This document shows, piece after piece, positions 19,660 through 32,370 of a DNA stretch of 64,000 nucleotides; position 1 is the first letter of the stretch, and every line of letters starts with the position of its first letter. The notes under the pieces are model-generated. The model made no database searches. It saw only the letters and a list, made by a program, of their open reading frames with translations, and had not been told where the DNA came from. This DNA comes from Theropithecus gelada. Lineage: Eukaryota > Chordata > Mammalia > Primates > Cercopithecidae. A program made the position numbers and the translations under genes. The stretch is taken from contig NC_037686.1 of the NCBI RefSeq assembly GCF_003255815.1, forward strand, positions 58,005,888-58,069,887, given 5' to 3'.

Positions 19660-21845
19660 AAAATATGAAGCAATTTTCCAAGAAGCATTGTCTTCATCAA
19701 TTAGGCTTTATTTCTGAACTAAATATGGCTCTGTACCCAGCATTGACTCCTTAATTTCTGATCTGGTAGTTCCTGCTCCTTCTTGGTACAGTAGCTTTAG
19801 TGTCTGACTCTAACATGCCTGAAACCCTGTTTTTCTACAATTTAGATACCATAGAGCCTTATCCAAGATAACGTTTTCTGTTGAGAAACTTTTGTTTTTT
19901 TTCTTTCTTCATTTTCTGTGACACAAGCACAAGAGTTAGCTCTCTTGAAGTGAGATCAGCAGATATGTAGGTAAATAGTATGCAGTAGGAATTTGCATTC
20001 CTACTATCCAGGGATGTTAATATGACATATTGCTTAATTAGGAGAGTAAGACTTTAGCAGTAAAAGCTCATCTCTACAATTACTTCTTTGAATCAAATTT
20101 CCTTACATACAGATCAAGGACTTTTATCTAACATGCCACTCTTGAAACATTAAAATGTGTTCATTTCATCTTTTATTATTAGTGTTTTATATTAGCATCC
20201 CTATGTACATACAGTTGCCACCTAATGAGAGGAATTTTTAATGTGACATAACTTAAATATAAACCACACGTATGTGGCCCTTTTCTTATTGCCCCCTATA
20301 TTTTGAGAAGGAAATAAAAGACGTTTTCTCTATATCAGGTCTTTTTCCCACACTCGACTTCCCACCTTCCTCTCTCCACTCCTATTTTCTCCCTGCTTTG
20401 TGACAGAAAACCCTATGGATAGAAGAGATTTTCTAGGAAAAAAATGTGTTTTAATATTGCAAGGGATGATGAAAGGGTGAATGAAAGTGTGCCACAGCAT
20501 GTCAATAGGGTAAGGGTTTTAGAAAGTTTTCTATCTTTAAAAGATTAATTTTCTTCTCATTCCTTCTTCTTCCTAGAAATATAAGAATTCAGGAATTACT
20601 GAGCTATTAATCTCCAATAATTCACAATTCTCAGAGGAAAACTGAGGTAGAGCTATAAAATCTGGTTTCAACGTCTTGCCTAAAATCAGGATACTTCATT
20701 CTTAAAAGTCAAAGAGAACAAGTATGCACAAGTATGCATTTAGCAATCTTTTTAATAAAAATTAAGTATGATATTTTAATAAAAGAAGATATAAGTTGTA
20801 TGTATGGCCAAAGACATTGAAAAATACAGTCAGTCAACTTGACAAATTTATGAAATTCTCTCTTCTTGAGGAAAGATATAGGAGAGGTATTGTTAGTTGT
20901 TAAACTTTTCAGGAGTTAGGGGAATAAATTGAAAAAGTTAATGAAACAGCTTCAATTTCTAGAAATATGATCAACTAAATATCCTGAAAAAAGTCCTAGT
21001 ATATATATATATGACTAGGATTTTTTTCCTATAATTAAGATTATTTTTTCATATATGAATATGAAAGAAAACCCAGCAGAATTAGCAAGAAATAAGAAAA
21101 AATATCAAAGGACAAATATTATTGGCCAAATCCTAGAGAAATAAACAAGCACTAAAACGATGACTCTCTGGGGTCATCTACAGACTTGCAGTTTCCTAGA
21201 ACTTTCACTTTAATAGGCTGCTCAATGGGACAGTTGACAAGGCTTATGACCCACTATATGTGGGAAACTGTGTCAGAGGCACCACATAAAGTGGGCTCCT
21301 CCCTAAAAGCAAAACACACAGTGTATGTGCTGGAAAATAAATCCACACTCCAAAGGGAGATATTGAGAAAATTTGTGTTTCCATTTTAACTCAGAATGGA
21401 GGGAAAATTATCTGCAATATGATAACTTAAACATAAGCAGCTATAACCTTCATGCAGGCAGGCGACCCATTCCCACTCCACCTGTGGAGCTACAGAAATC
21501 CCAGAGCAAGAATCAAATGGGAAGAGGTCATAACATGGCAATGACAATGGCACTTGGGTAGAACGAATACAGATACCTCTGGTAGAGCAACCTTAAATGT
21601 TATTCAAGCAAGGACAAAGAATTCCTACAGATGACTTTTTAAGAGACATGAGCTAAGAACAACAACAGATCACAAAGCACATGAGCAAACAAACTGCTTA
21701 CCCTGTCAATGGAATCAATAAAAAGCAGCATCACACATGCAAAAAACACACAATTTGCAATTAATGGATAAAAAAAGAAATAAGTGTGTTGAAATATTTA
21801 AGGAATTAATTTGTGATAGATTAACAAAAATAAGTATCTCTGTGA
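19660..21845. other. Mostly unrecognised DNA
   Basis: About 2.2 kb without clear repeats. A weak MIR-like stretch may lie at 20600-20710 (CTCAGAGGAAAACTGAGGTA). A small palindrome is listed separately at 20984-21030. Frames at 21186-21389 and 21373-21561 have no recognised domain. Confidence 0.45.
20984..21030. repeat. Short hairpin-forming palindrome
   Basis: AAAAAAGTCCTAGT pairs with ACTAGGATTTTTTT across an ATATATATATATG loop, with one mismatch in the 14-bp stem. Probably a local AT-rich inverted repeat. No transposon termini are recognised. Confidence 0.75.
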
Positions 21846-21849
21846 CTGC

Positions 21850-22225
21850 TGATGCCATGGACTTAATGTTTTTATCTCCCCTCTGCCCCCACTTCCCACC
21901 AAATCCATGTGTTGGAGCTCTAACATATTTGGAAATTAGGTATTTGGGAAGTAATTCGGGTTAGATGAGATAGTGAGGGTAGGGCCCTGGTCTTATGAAA
22001 TTAGTAAAAGAAATATCAGAAGGCTTGTTCTGTCTTCTCCACTATGTGAAGACACAGCAAGATGGCAGCCATCTGCAAGACAGGAATAGAGCCCTCACCA
22101 GGATCCAACCATGCCCACACCCTGATCCCCAACTTCCGGCTTCCAGAACTGTAAGAAATGTGTTTCTTCTAACGAAGCCACAGAGTTTGTGGTAATTTGT
22201 TGAAGCAGACCAGGCATACTAATAC
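21850..22225 (+). mobile_element. MLT1-like MaLR LTR
   Basis: Same class as the element at 5290-5665, more diverged: CACCAAATCCATGTGTTGGA, GAAGACACAGCAAGATGGCA, GCCATCTGCAAGACAGGAA, AGAGCCCTCACCAGGATCCA, CTTCCAGAACTGTAAGAAAT, and the end GTGGTAATTTGTTGAAGCAG followed by CATACTAATACA. The subfamily is uncertain. Confidence 0.65.
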
Positions 22226-22550
22226 AACTGTAAAGATCATCTCTGGTTTATTTTTCTCAAATTCCCAGACAGCTAATTTTACTTTCTTTCATATGTTTTG
22301 ATCCATATTTGCTTTACGTAAAAATCTCAGGCCAATTCTCCATATTTTGAGAATTACAGGCTTCATCCTCTTCTGACCACTGCAGAGCTCTTAAGGGAAA
22401 CATCTTTGTTAAGAACATGATTACCTCTCACTCCCACCATGCAGCCAAATCTTTAGCACAAATTCTCCATCTCTAGTTTCTAACAACTTGTGTAATTTCA
22501 GCACCAAACGGTTTCCTTTCCTTACTTAAGAGTTCAACAGTATACATTAA
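22226..22550. other. Unrecognised DNA
   Basis: No repeat or gene signal seen. The stretch lies between an MLT1-like LTR and an L2 fragment. Confidence 0.5.
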
Positions 22551-22552
22551 AT

Positions 22553-23150
22553 TATCATTCATTCATTCATTCATCATACATTTATTTAATAAATATTTAG
22601 ATAGTCTACTCTATATACTGCACATTTAGAGTGTATCAATTAACCATGACGACCACTGCCAGGACAACAATAAATAAAGATGCTTCTCCTTGTGATTATA
22701 CTATAGTGATACATTATAGTCCAGGGAGACATGGACTAAGGAATAATCTTAGCAAACAAGTGAATTATCAACCATGCTGGAAGGTGATAAGTGTTATACA
22801 AAATTTAGCTGGGAATGTTGTCATTTTAGTAATTTGTGCTCGCCATGATAGATCTAATTAAAAAGATAACATTTGAGCAGCGACCGAATAGAGGCAGTTG
22901 AATCTGCATGCCCATATTTTGGGGAACAGTGTGTCCATCAAAGCACAGCCCTTGAAAAGCTCTTCAGAATGGAGTCTGCCTGGAATCTGGAATGTTCAAA
23001 CGTTCACAGCAGCCTTGACAGTAATAAGGCTGCCACGACTGAGCAGAATGAGCAGGAGGCAGCTCAGAAAGAGACAAGATCAGAGAATGGTAGCAGGGAT
23101 AGGTAGAGGAAATAGAGTTAGTGGGACTGCACATTAGAATAGGGTTTTTG
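22553..23150 (+). mobile_element. L2 LINE fragment
   Basis: Begins with an ATTC run and TTTATTTAATAAATATTTAG, then AGTCCAGGGAGACATGGAC, GGAAGGTGATAAGTGTTATA, AACATTTGAGCAGCGACCGA (the L2 GAGCAGAGACCTGAA block), then CTGAGCAGAATGAGCAGGAG and GATCAGAGAATGGTAGCAGG. The order agrees with the non-coding L2 3' portion. The 76-79 codon frames within it are incidental. Confidence 0.8.
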
Positions 23151-23745
23151 TTTTGTTTTATTTTAATTGCTAAGATTTTTGTCTTATTCTGTTTGCATTT
23201 CTAACTAGTTGTTTCTAGTTAGAGGTCACACTGGCTCTGTGGTCAATATTATTGCCTAGAATATTCTTTCCCCCTTTTAAATATAACATTTTCTTTATGA
23301 ACCATAGCTTAGTACATATTAATTTATAACAATACTGTTATTAAAGATATCAGAGTTAGTTAGGTAACTAGGCCACCATATCTTGCTAGGAGTGAAGTGA
23401 AAGCAGTTATCTACACTAATATAACGTATCTATACAATTACATTTTCAGTCTCCTGTGGGAAATGGATAGGACCTAATGTCAGTAGAGATAAGTAACTGG
23501 CATAGAGAACGTGAATCCATTGGAAACTAAGGCTTTCTCTTATTTCCTTATTTTTTGGAGGCATGAAGAATAAATTTCGCCTCTGAAAGATAATAGCAAA
23601 CCTTTCATTACTCACTCTGATCATTTTTTGTGTTCCTTAAGGTTGTATAATTTATCTACTATTATCCTCTGTACTCTCACAGATATAACCCTTTTCGATG
23701 ATATAACACTGATTGCTTTGTACAACAGTTTACATGATTTCCTAG
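23151..23745. other. Unrecognised AT-rich DNA
   Basis: No repeat or gene signal recognised. Confidence 0.5.
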
Positions 23746-23852
23746 TTCAACAATAAGTGCCTTGAAAACTGTAAGGGTATCTTACTCACCCTTGTTCTTC
23801 TGTACTTCACTCGTAAAGGTAACCACTCAATAATATTTGTTTAGTTAATGCT
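23746..23852 (+). mobile_element. L2 3' end
   Basis: CAATAAGTGCCTTGAAAACT with GTAAGGGTATCTTACTCACC and an end AACCACTCAATAATATTTGTTTAGTTAATG mirrors the L2 terminus (TCAATAAATATTTGTTGAATGAATG). Old and diverged. Confidence 0.65.
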
Positions 23853-25385
23853 GCTGTATCACAACCTTTCATATTTACGATACCTGATGGATCTAAGAAT
23901 TGCATCTAAATGGAAGAAGATGGTTGCATCAATGACGTATTTGCTTGCTTTAATTTGACTTAATGGTGTTCCTGAACACCAAAACTTAGTCTAATAAAGA
24001 TGAGTGAGAAAGAGATTCTGCAAAGCAAATATATTAATACATATTTTTAGTGATTGTATTTCTTTAAACATATAATTTGAAGTTATATTTAAAGGATTCG
24101 TGTGCAGTTTGCTTTATTTAGCAATTTATGCCAACTATAATAAACTGTGCATATACATGTATTCTTAAATCTAAATAATGATGATTTTCCAATGAAAAGT
24201 TAAGACAAGCAGGACTTACTCTTGGACTTAAACTTCAAAATATCTGTAAAATGGAAATTTTCTTAAAGAAAAAAATTGCTAGAAATATTAAAGATGAACA
24301 TTTAAAAACATAAAATTACTCATTTTCTCTAGCCATCTTATTAGTTATTTTTTAAAGTATGGCTATCTTTTAGTCCCTGCACACAGTTTTAGATACCTTG
24401 TCAGAGTTTTATCAAGCAAAAATGACATCCTGTACTAGTTCAATTATAACACACTAATAAAAGCCTGTTTCTGTGTATCAAGTCATGACTGAAGAAGAGA
24501 TTTTCTTTAACTACTTATGTAGTGGCTAACACACCACCACTGTTTTGTAGGCAGTCATACTTTTAAATATCTGGTTTTATTATCACCATACATAAACAAC
24601 TTCTTATCAGACGAATAGAGTAATATAGGTTCAGATGATATGAAAAAAAAAAAAGTTTAGTCTGTAGAAGCCAAATAATCCTAACTCCAGTGTTGTCTAT
24701 TTTGGGATATCACTAAAGAACTCAAACGTATTCATCTTATCTTCCTATGTCTCTTTCTCATATAATAGTTATTTTAAAAGCCAGCAATTTCATGATGAAA
24801 TTGAAATATTCATTCAAAATTTCAGTTTCTAAGTATCTTTCCCAGAACTATTTGAAATTAAAGAATAAAATTGTCACCTTTTATTACATGAAACCAGAGA
24901 TTTCGTTGAAAATCTCGCAGGTATTCGATATTTACAAATTTGATGTTTTAACATTCTATACATGTTAAATATTTTAAAACAGAAACAGAACACTCTAATA
25001 AATTAATTTTATTTATTTGTGTTTCAGCTCTCAGAATAAACATTCTTTCTTATCACGGAATACAATAAATGTAGGCTTCTTGTAGTGAAGACTGGAAAGT
25101 TGCCCTAGGTTCATTTTCTTTCTTTTTCTCTTAATTCTGAATTGACGTGTGATCATAATTTACATCTACACGTTCTGAAAGAGGATTTTTCTCAATAATG
25201 TGCAACTGTGATCCAGATTCCTCAATTTCAAATTAGTATTGTTCATTAACAAAATTCTGGTGTTTTCATTAACGTTATATAAATAGATGTTAAAACTGAA
25301 CTTATTAACAAATAACAGTAAAGTATTTTTAGAATCCGTTTATTAGGTTGAATCTTCAATTAGAATTTTTGTGGAGAAAGAACAA
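23853..25385. other. AT-rich DNA, nothing recognised
   Basis: About 1.5 kb of low-GC sequence without identifiable repeats. A 73-codon frame at 24747-24968 is AT-rich and unremarkable. Confidence 0.5.
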
Positions 25386-25389
25386 CTCT

Positions 25390-25810
25390 GCTTTGAAAGA
25401 GTCTGGGTGTGGTGAAAGAAGCCACCCCTCCCCTCTGCCACCGCAGGAGGAGCATACTTCTCCACCCATTGACGTTGGGCTTGATACTATCCACTTGCTT
25501 TGACCAATAGAACTTCAGTGAATAGGGCACAAGTAGAGGATTAAACGCACTCAAGAAGTTGGGCTTAGCTCATGAGCTCAGGCAATTTATTATGAGAAAA
25601 ACTTTCCTGAAGTAGCTGCGATACTTTCAGCCTGAGTCCCAGAATGAAACTATGTGAAGCAATCTTGAATCCAAGCCACAGGCCAGAGCCATCTCTGATG
25701 AATGCAGACTCCATACTTGAGTAGAACTATGCAGGTGACTCCCCGCAATCATGTGCAAAAGCCAAAAAGCTTACAGTTGTATGGCAGAGGCTTTTGGTTT
25801 ATTATTTAGC
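25390..25810 (+). mobile_element. Old MLT1-like LTR
   Basis: Carries the block CCCATTGACGTTGGGCTTG followed by CACTTGCTTTGACCAATAG, then AGGGCACAAGTAGAGG and AATCCAAGCCACAGGCCAGA, TGAATGCAGACTCCATACT. This order is found in older MLT1-type MaLR LTRs. The right boundary is approximate. An 64-codon antisense frame in it is incidental. Confidence 0.55.
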
Positions 25811-25874
25811 ATTTGTGTCAATTGCTAGGTAAAAACACTTCCAAGAAAAGTTTGAAAATTGCCACAATACATCA

Positions 25875-25965
25875 AAGGAAGAAAGGAAGGGAGGGAGAAA
25901 GTAAGGAAGAAAGGTAGAATGGGAGGGAGGGGCAGTAGTAGAAGTAAGAAAAGAAGAAAACAGAT
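25875..25965. repeat. Purine-rich GGAA/GAAG tract
   Basis: Almost pure A/G on the plus strand: AGGAAGAAAGGAAGGGAGGG, then AAAGTAAGGAAGAAAGG and further GAAG-type repeats. Irregular enough to be an old simple repeat. Confidence 0.85.
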
Positions 25966-26059
25966 TTTTTCTGTCTTTGTATTAAATACAAAAAGTTAGC
26001 AAATGAAGTCTTTCAAATGGGGAAATGATACATTCAAGCTGGATTAAGGAATTAAACTT

Positions 26060-26362
26060 TTTTTTGTTTTGTTTTGTTTTTCTGAGACGGAGTCCCGCTC
26101 TGTCGCCCAGGCTGCAGTGCAGTGGCGTGATCTCGGCTCACTGCAAGCTCCGCCTCCCGGGTTCCCGCCATTCCCCTGCCTCAGCCTCCCGAGTAGCTGG
26201 GACTACAGGCGCCGCCACCACGCCCGGGTAATTTTTTGTATTTTTAGCAGAGACGGGGTTTCACCATGTTAGCCAGGATGGTCTCGATCTCCTGACCTCG
26301 TGATCCGCCCACCTCGGCCCCCAAAGTGCTGGGATTAAAGGCGTGAACCACCACGCCCGGCC
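26060..26362 (-). mobile_element. AluY-like, antisense
   Basis: Tail is a TTTTG repeat (26060-26081), then a full two-arm Alu ending CACCACGCCCGGCC at 26362. It is flanked by a perfect 13-bp target duplication, AGGAATTAAACTT at 26047-26059 and 26363-26375. It has the AluY-type text CTGCAAGCTCCGCCTCCCGG. It lacks the head variant GGCTTGAGCC seen in the three monkey-type copies. Confidence 0.96.
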
Positions 26363-26449
26363 AGGAATTAAACTTAAAAAAAAAACTCCTGTAAATTTAA
26401 CAGGCATTTCAATATTTCAGTGGTATATTTAAAAAAAAAAAAAAAAAAA

Positions 26450-28234
26450 GTTTAGTAGATTTTTTGTCACTTTTCTGGTCTTTGTTACCCAAACCACACA
26501 ACTGCACTAATAAGATAGAAAAATCAAACGTCTCAGAGAAGATTCTTTTAATACTTATAAAATTAACCTAAGAAAATTATTTCTGTATTTTTGCTGTTAG
26601 GCCATTACCTTGTTATGGGTACAGGCTCTGACTTTTATAAGTTTAGTATGCTAATGATTCCTTCACTTGGGATCCATAAAAAATATATGCAGTGTCTTTC
26701 CCATTAACTGCCAGACTTTCCAGATTTTTCTGGTTTTCTGAATTATTAAAACAACAACCCTTGCTGACAGTTGTTGCCATCAGCATCACACATTTATGAA
26801 GTACATATATGCTTCCATCAATGTTAGATGCTGTACAGAGTGAGTTTAAGACCTGACCCCTGTAATCTACAGAAAGACAATCTTGTAGAGAGAACTGTGA
26901 GTGACATGATTAAAATGAACATGTTTTTAACTTGTGAAGAATAAAATAATTTGTATATAAGAAAAGAAGCAATTGATTTTTATGTGGTAGTAAAGGAAGA
27001 AACTTCACATTTGTGTAAGATGGAATCTTGGAAGAGACTTCATTAACCTAAGAAAGAATTTCAGAGAGGTTTGGATGAAAATATTAGGAAACTAGAAAAC
27101 ACTGAGTTGTTTGATTAAAGTAATGGAGGCTGTGGACAGAGAAGTTGGTAGAGCAAAGCAGGGCAGGGGGATTTGAGCTAATGACAATTAACTATTATTG
27201 ATTCAATGTCTAATAGTATGGCAGTTTTGCGATATTTGATTGGTAAATTTTTATCCTGGAAATATTAAGTATTAAAATAATTTTTTACACTTTCTGGGCT
27301 TGCTGAATTGTCAGAAACACATACACATTTACACAGAGACAACTAAATAACACAAGCATTCCTCTTTTTTAGTAAGATATTCAGTACGTAGTATAACAGA
27401 AACCACCACCACCACCGACCTTTGCCTCATCTATACTCTCTTGGCATCACCAAAGGAGAATGATTACATTAGACTGGACAGAATGTGAAAGTGGTGATGA
27501 AACTTATAGTTTACAACTGAAAAGGGTTGCACTGGAGAAAATTATAAAAATTTGTCTTTCCATAAAACTTGATAAAAATGTAGCTCCTGGGTTATGTCTG
27601 CTTGTGTATTCTCACTTCGATCACATTGTATCATATTGGAAACATGCATAGATTAGTGGTGTGTGGTTTATAAGGTTTGTGTGTTAAATGCTATTTTATT
27701 AACTGTTTAGAACAAGTGTTGCACTAGGGGATTTTATTTAATTTGAGATTATTTTTATTCTTAATATTTCTAACTTATTGAAATTTGACATAAAATCTCG
27801 GCTTCCCAGAGATGAATAAAACAGAATATTTCATACACTTACTCGAGACAGCGTTAAAGGAAACTGAAGCCATGAAAATGTCATGATGCAATTTAGTGAA
27901 AATTTATCTTCACAGGGAATTGTTCAATTACAAGTGAAATGAGATTGGAAATAATCTTTTCTTCTATAAACCTTACACCTGGAAGACAATACATCTGTTT
28001 AATATGTTCTATTTGCAAAATTCTGATCTGTACCTCCTAGATTGAATTAAACAGCAGTCATGTATGGTATTATTGATACCTTCCCAAAAACTAAATAATC
28101 ACAATGATACATCTCACACATTCATTTTAATTAGTCCTTTCATTATGAAAAAATAAATTGTTGTTACTTTATTTTGTGGTTGAAAATGTTTAAACATTAA
28201 AGACTCAGGTATTTTATATTTCAATTTAACAAAA
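26450..28234. other. AT-rich DNA, nothing recognised
   Basis: An A-run (about 26431-26449) precedes it, and a short CAC repeat sits near 27400-27415. No repeat family or exon recognised. Confidence 0.5.
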
Positions 28235-28445
28235 AACACACATATATCTTCTTCTGTAATCTAAAAATGCATACATACACATATACACACAACATATACA
28301 CTTAGATTATAAAACTAAAGATTCTTATTTTGTATATATTTGTTGTATATATGTTATATATATGTATCTCTAACTATATATATTCCTAGTTTTATATCTA
28401 TGTATGCACACATATATAACATATATCCTTAGTTTTATGAACATA
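28235..28445. repeat. TA/CA-rich tract with inverted repeats
   Basis: Alternating TA, TATG and CACA units. ATAAAACTAAAG near 28310 is mirrored by CTAGTTTTAT near 28390 and CTTAGTTTTAT near 28428, so alternative hairpins are possible. Confidence 0.75.
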
Positions 28446-30985
28446 AACATTAAAGTATTTTAAGAATTAAATATTTTTTAATGTGGATCCTATTTTCTCA
28501 GTGATTGCCAATATGCGTCTGAGACTTTATTTTTTTAAAAAAGAAAACCTCTGTTTGTAAAGTGACAAGTTGAAGGAGGAAAAGTATGCAACGTCAACAG
28601 TGTTGTTTCTGTTCTGAGAACATCCTATGAGACTGGTGAACCAAACAAAGAGTATTGTACTCAACTTTTCTACCCTTTCTCGTATTATTTCCCACCATAT
28701 TCTTTATATCAACCAAACTGGTAACACACCCTTTCTTAAGCCCTACAGTACCCCTCACTCTGTTTTTTCCCAAGCTGCTTTCTTTGTTTAGTCTGCATTT
28801 ATCCCATTGTTTTTTTCATTTCCACTCCTTAAAATTATGTAAGGTCTTTAGGTTATCACAAACCAGTTCAGGGAGGAATGTTTTATAATCCTTCTGCTTG
28901 CCAACTGAAATGATTTTTTTCCTTTATTCGAAGACCTAATATTTTCATGTGTCTCTTTACTTTTTTTTTTTTTACATTCTTCATATAATTGTTATATGTG
29001 CACTTGTAGAATATTCTGGATTATAAAGTTGTTATTTTGATTTATTATTGTCTTTATCCATCAATGTTTTCTTTAAAAATCCAAAAGAAAATTATAATTT
29101 ACCTTGGTTATTACTTTAATGAGTAGGGAATGATTGATATTGATGTTGGTATTACTGACAAGGATACTTCTTAGTTCTTTGTAATTATTACACTGTGTCA
29201 TGTTTCTAGTGAAATACTGAATGCTAAATACTTCCTTGCTCCAAACCCTTATCGGTATTACTATGCTATCATAATTACTTTATATAAGCCAAGTTACCTA
29301 TCATATTTAATTGGAAAGATACATTTTTCCTAAGAGGTAAATAAAAGATTAATGTTAGAGCACATACCAACAGACAAACTACTGGGAATACTAAACTTTC
29401 TTGATGAGTCTGTTCACTTATCTGTAGCTGATTCTGAATCTCTAAGTGTTCTTAGACTGTTCAATTTTACTTTGGTACCATTTTAAGCCCTGGGAGTTTT
29501 TATATGCTTACATACAATGGAAAGTTTTCTTTGACAGGACACCAGGTTAGTAATTTTCTTCCATTCACTACGCAAGAAGCAGATAATTTAGAAGGTAGAC
29601 AGCTATTTTTTGTGAGACAGAGAATTAATGACAGCAACTAAATGTTCCTTTCATTTACTATTGTGATTTCAATGGACTGGGAAACAGTTAGAAGTGTATT
29701 AATGGAAACAGATGTCAAAAAACATTGTTACAATTGTTACCTTTTATAACAATAACATGAAATTACTTGATAATACATTCTCCTGGTCCCTGAAAATAGA
29801 CACAGGAGATATTTATAAGATGTAAAATTTACATTGAACATTAATGTGTTGCTTTGTTAATTAGCATGCATAATTAGTTGTTTCTTTTTCACCTATATAA
29901 AGTTAAAAAATAAAGTTTTGTATTAGTATTTTTAGATGCAATTTTAAACATGTAAAATTCCCAACTTGTAAGAGGCGCTTTGCTTACTTACAAACTCTGA
30001 CATCTTGATCATATGACTCCTTAGATGGGAGCCACAACTGTTGTCAATATCTGATGTTTCTAAGTATTTTAAACTGAATTAGACATCACGTTTTTCTCTC
30101 TGGGAACTAACTAGCACACTGTTAGCACCCAGTGTGCAATTATAAATTGTGATACATTTGACTGAAAAGGCTGAGGAAGACCACGTCTTATGCCAATCTC
30201 ACAGATTAGTGTAGGAAATATGTGTGGATTCAAAATCATTCTTGGCAAACACAACTGGGCACTTCAGAATAGTACTAGACAACAAGGTCCATATATTGTG
30301 ATCAGGAGTTTTGGTCAGAGATACCGGGCACCAAGTGGAACACTAGTGAATGGAAAAAATAAACTTTGCTTAATTTCAGTCTTCGATGTCCAACAGATCA
30401 CTTGCTTAGAGGATTCATTGAGCGTGAGCTGCAAAAGAGATACTGATGGCCAGATTAAATGTTAACATATTTCACTATTAAGGCTTTTCTCAGTTATCAA
30501 TATTATCTGGTTGTGAGCATATTGACTATATTGGTATTATTCATTTTGACAGCTCAAATTCCAAACACATAACTGAGCTTCGAAGACATCCTTAAACTAT
30601 CCCTTCTGGGCATTTCCTCATGGGATGAGGTAATCATAGTCAGAAAACCTGAGTTGGCAAACTCACCTGTTCACTGCTGAAATGTGAATACCCAACTGCC
30701 TAGATTCAGGGTTTAACTCCTCTGCCTTTCAACTAACAATGTCGTGATAAACCGCCACTCATCTTTGAGGATCGGTTTCAGAATGGACTGTGTTGTGGTG
30801 GCTTAAATATTTCCTCCCCCCATAAGATAGGTATAATGTTTTACTCTCTTATCTTGAAGTAGTAGGCTTTTGAATGAGTCAAGTAAACTTTCTTTGATTG
30901 TGAGGAAATATACAGAAAAGATAGTTTTGGAAATCTTAGAAGCTCAGTGATGTGTTTGAAATAAGAGGTGTAAAAATAAACAATA
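28446..30985. other. AT-rich DNA, nothing recognised
   Basis: About 2.5 kb with a T-run near 28963-28974. A 91-codon frame at 30190-30465 is the most ordinary-looking ORF in this part in composition. It has no motif I know, no splice or polyadenylation context, and is of chance length. Confidence 0.45.
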
Positions 30986-31720
30986 GCACAGTGGGTATGC
31001 TCATTAATGTTACAATCTGGTGAAGGAGAAAATATAAATGAGTAATAAAAATATAGAGTGATTAATACTATAAGTGAGAAATGCACATACAAGGGACGGT
31101 CAACTCAGACCTAGAGATTCTGATACTTTCCAGAGAAAATGACTTCAAGTTGAGAACTAAAAAAAATGAGTAGAGGTTTGCCTGGTGAAAGACAGAGGAG
31201 AGAAAGTTTTAGAAAGAGGAAACAGCTTGGGCAAATGATTGATGGGAGAAAGTGTTTTCTTGCATCTGGAAGGAGTTCAGTGTGACTGGAATATAACATG
31301 TGAGAAATGGAATTGGGCACAAAGGAAGTGAAGGATAAGACAGAGCCAGAATAGGAAGAGAAACACAAAGCCATCTGAAGATGTTGTAGCTATACTGAGG
31401 GCTATGTGAAGCTTCTTTGTATGGTCTTAATTAGGGAATGTCTCAATATGGGTTTCAGAAAGATCATTCCAGGAGTAGCGAATGGAGTGGCCAAGTCTGA
31501 AGGTGTAGTTTTAGTGGATGTGATGGTCTACTGCTTAGGCAACAGCTAATGGCAGCCTTAAGGCTGGTGTCAGTGGGAATAAAGAGCTGTCCCCACGAAC
31601 CTAGTAGTTAGGAGGTGGCACTGAGCCCGACTTGATTAGTTCCTGGCTATGGGGTTGGGGTGGGATGAGGATAATTGAGGAATCAAGAGTGACACCCAAG
31701 TTTCTGACCTCAACAAATTA
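30986..31720 (+). mobile_element. L2 LINE fragment, about 0.7 kb
   Basis: Collinear with the L2 3' portion: GTGAAGGAGAAAATATAAAT, GTAGAGGTTTGCCTGGTGAA, AACAGCTTGGGCAAATGATT, GGAGTTCAGTGTGACTGGAA, GAAAGATCATTCCAGGAGTA, GTTAGGAGGTGGCACTGAG and CAAGAGTGACACCCAAGTTT followed by CTGACCTC. The 87- and 83-codon antisense frames inside it are incidental. Confidence 0.82.
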
Positions 31721-32292
31721 TTTTTATTGAGTTTCATCATCTGTGCTTCATGACGAGTGACAGCCATATCTAATCAAGTCAAGACTCTCATTGATCCAGA
31801 CTAAAAAGCAATGGGAAAGGTTTCTCCAGTGTGAAAAGGCATTCTCTTGTAATTGTGGGGAGGAAGGTTTTGAAATATTCTCATGCTCCCTTCGGGAGAC
31901 TCTGACAAATGTGGATGTCTTTCACCTCCCACTCTCAAGTGCTGCCATGGAAAGGTACAAAATTGCCAGTATGAATAGGAGTATGCCCTATCCTTCAGAT
32001 AGTCAGTTTAGAAGCACTAATGAAAGGTTAAAAAATGATTAGGACTTCACATTTCTTTCTTTGTAGATTGACCATTACTCATGCAATCTATAGCTTCTCC
32101 AAATGTTAATCTTATCCCCTCTTCAGCTTCTCTTCACTTCAGTATTTAGTGGGCATCTGCTATCAGTCATAAGTAAATACGCACGATTGTCTCCTGAAGG
32201 AGCTCTCAGTTTGAGTCTTACCTCTTCAAATCACAAGCAAAAAATGCCTAATACAAAAAGGACTTATTCTGGGATTATCAAGTACCAGAAGA
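31721..32292. other. Unrecognised DNA
   Basis: No repeat or gene signal recognised between the L2 fragment and the tandem duplication. Confidence 0.5.
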
Positions 32293-32370
32293 TTAAATGT
32301 AGATTTAAACCAGCTAGGAAGGGGCAAACACTTAAATGTAGATTTAAACCAGCTAGGACGGGGCAAACAT
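32293..32370. repeat. Two-copy 39-bp tandem duplication
   Basis: The unit begins TTAAATGTAGATTTAAACCA and ends GGGGCAAACA(C/T). Copies at 32293-32331 and 32332-32370 differ at two bases. The period is a multiple of three, so the overlapping 99-codon frame repeats a 13-residue block (CRFKPAR). That frame has no other support as a gene. Confidence 0.97.

Noticed and set aside
30190..30465. 91-codon open frame with ordinary amino-acid composition
   Set aside because: No recognised domain, no visible splice, promoter or polyadenylation context, and length expected by chance in this much DNA.
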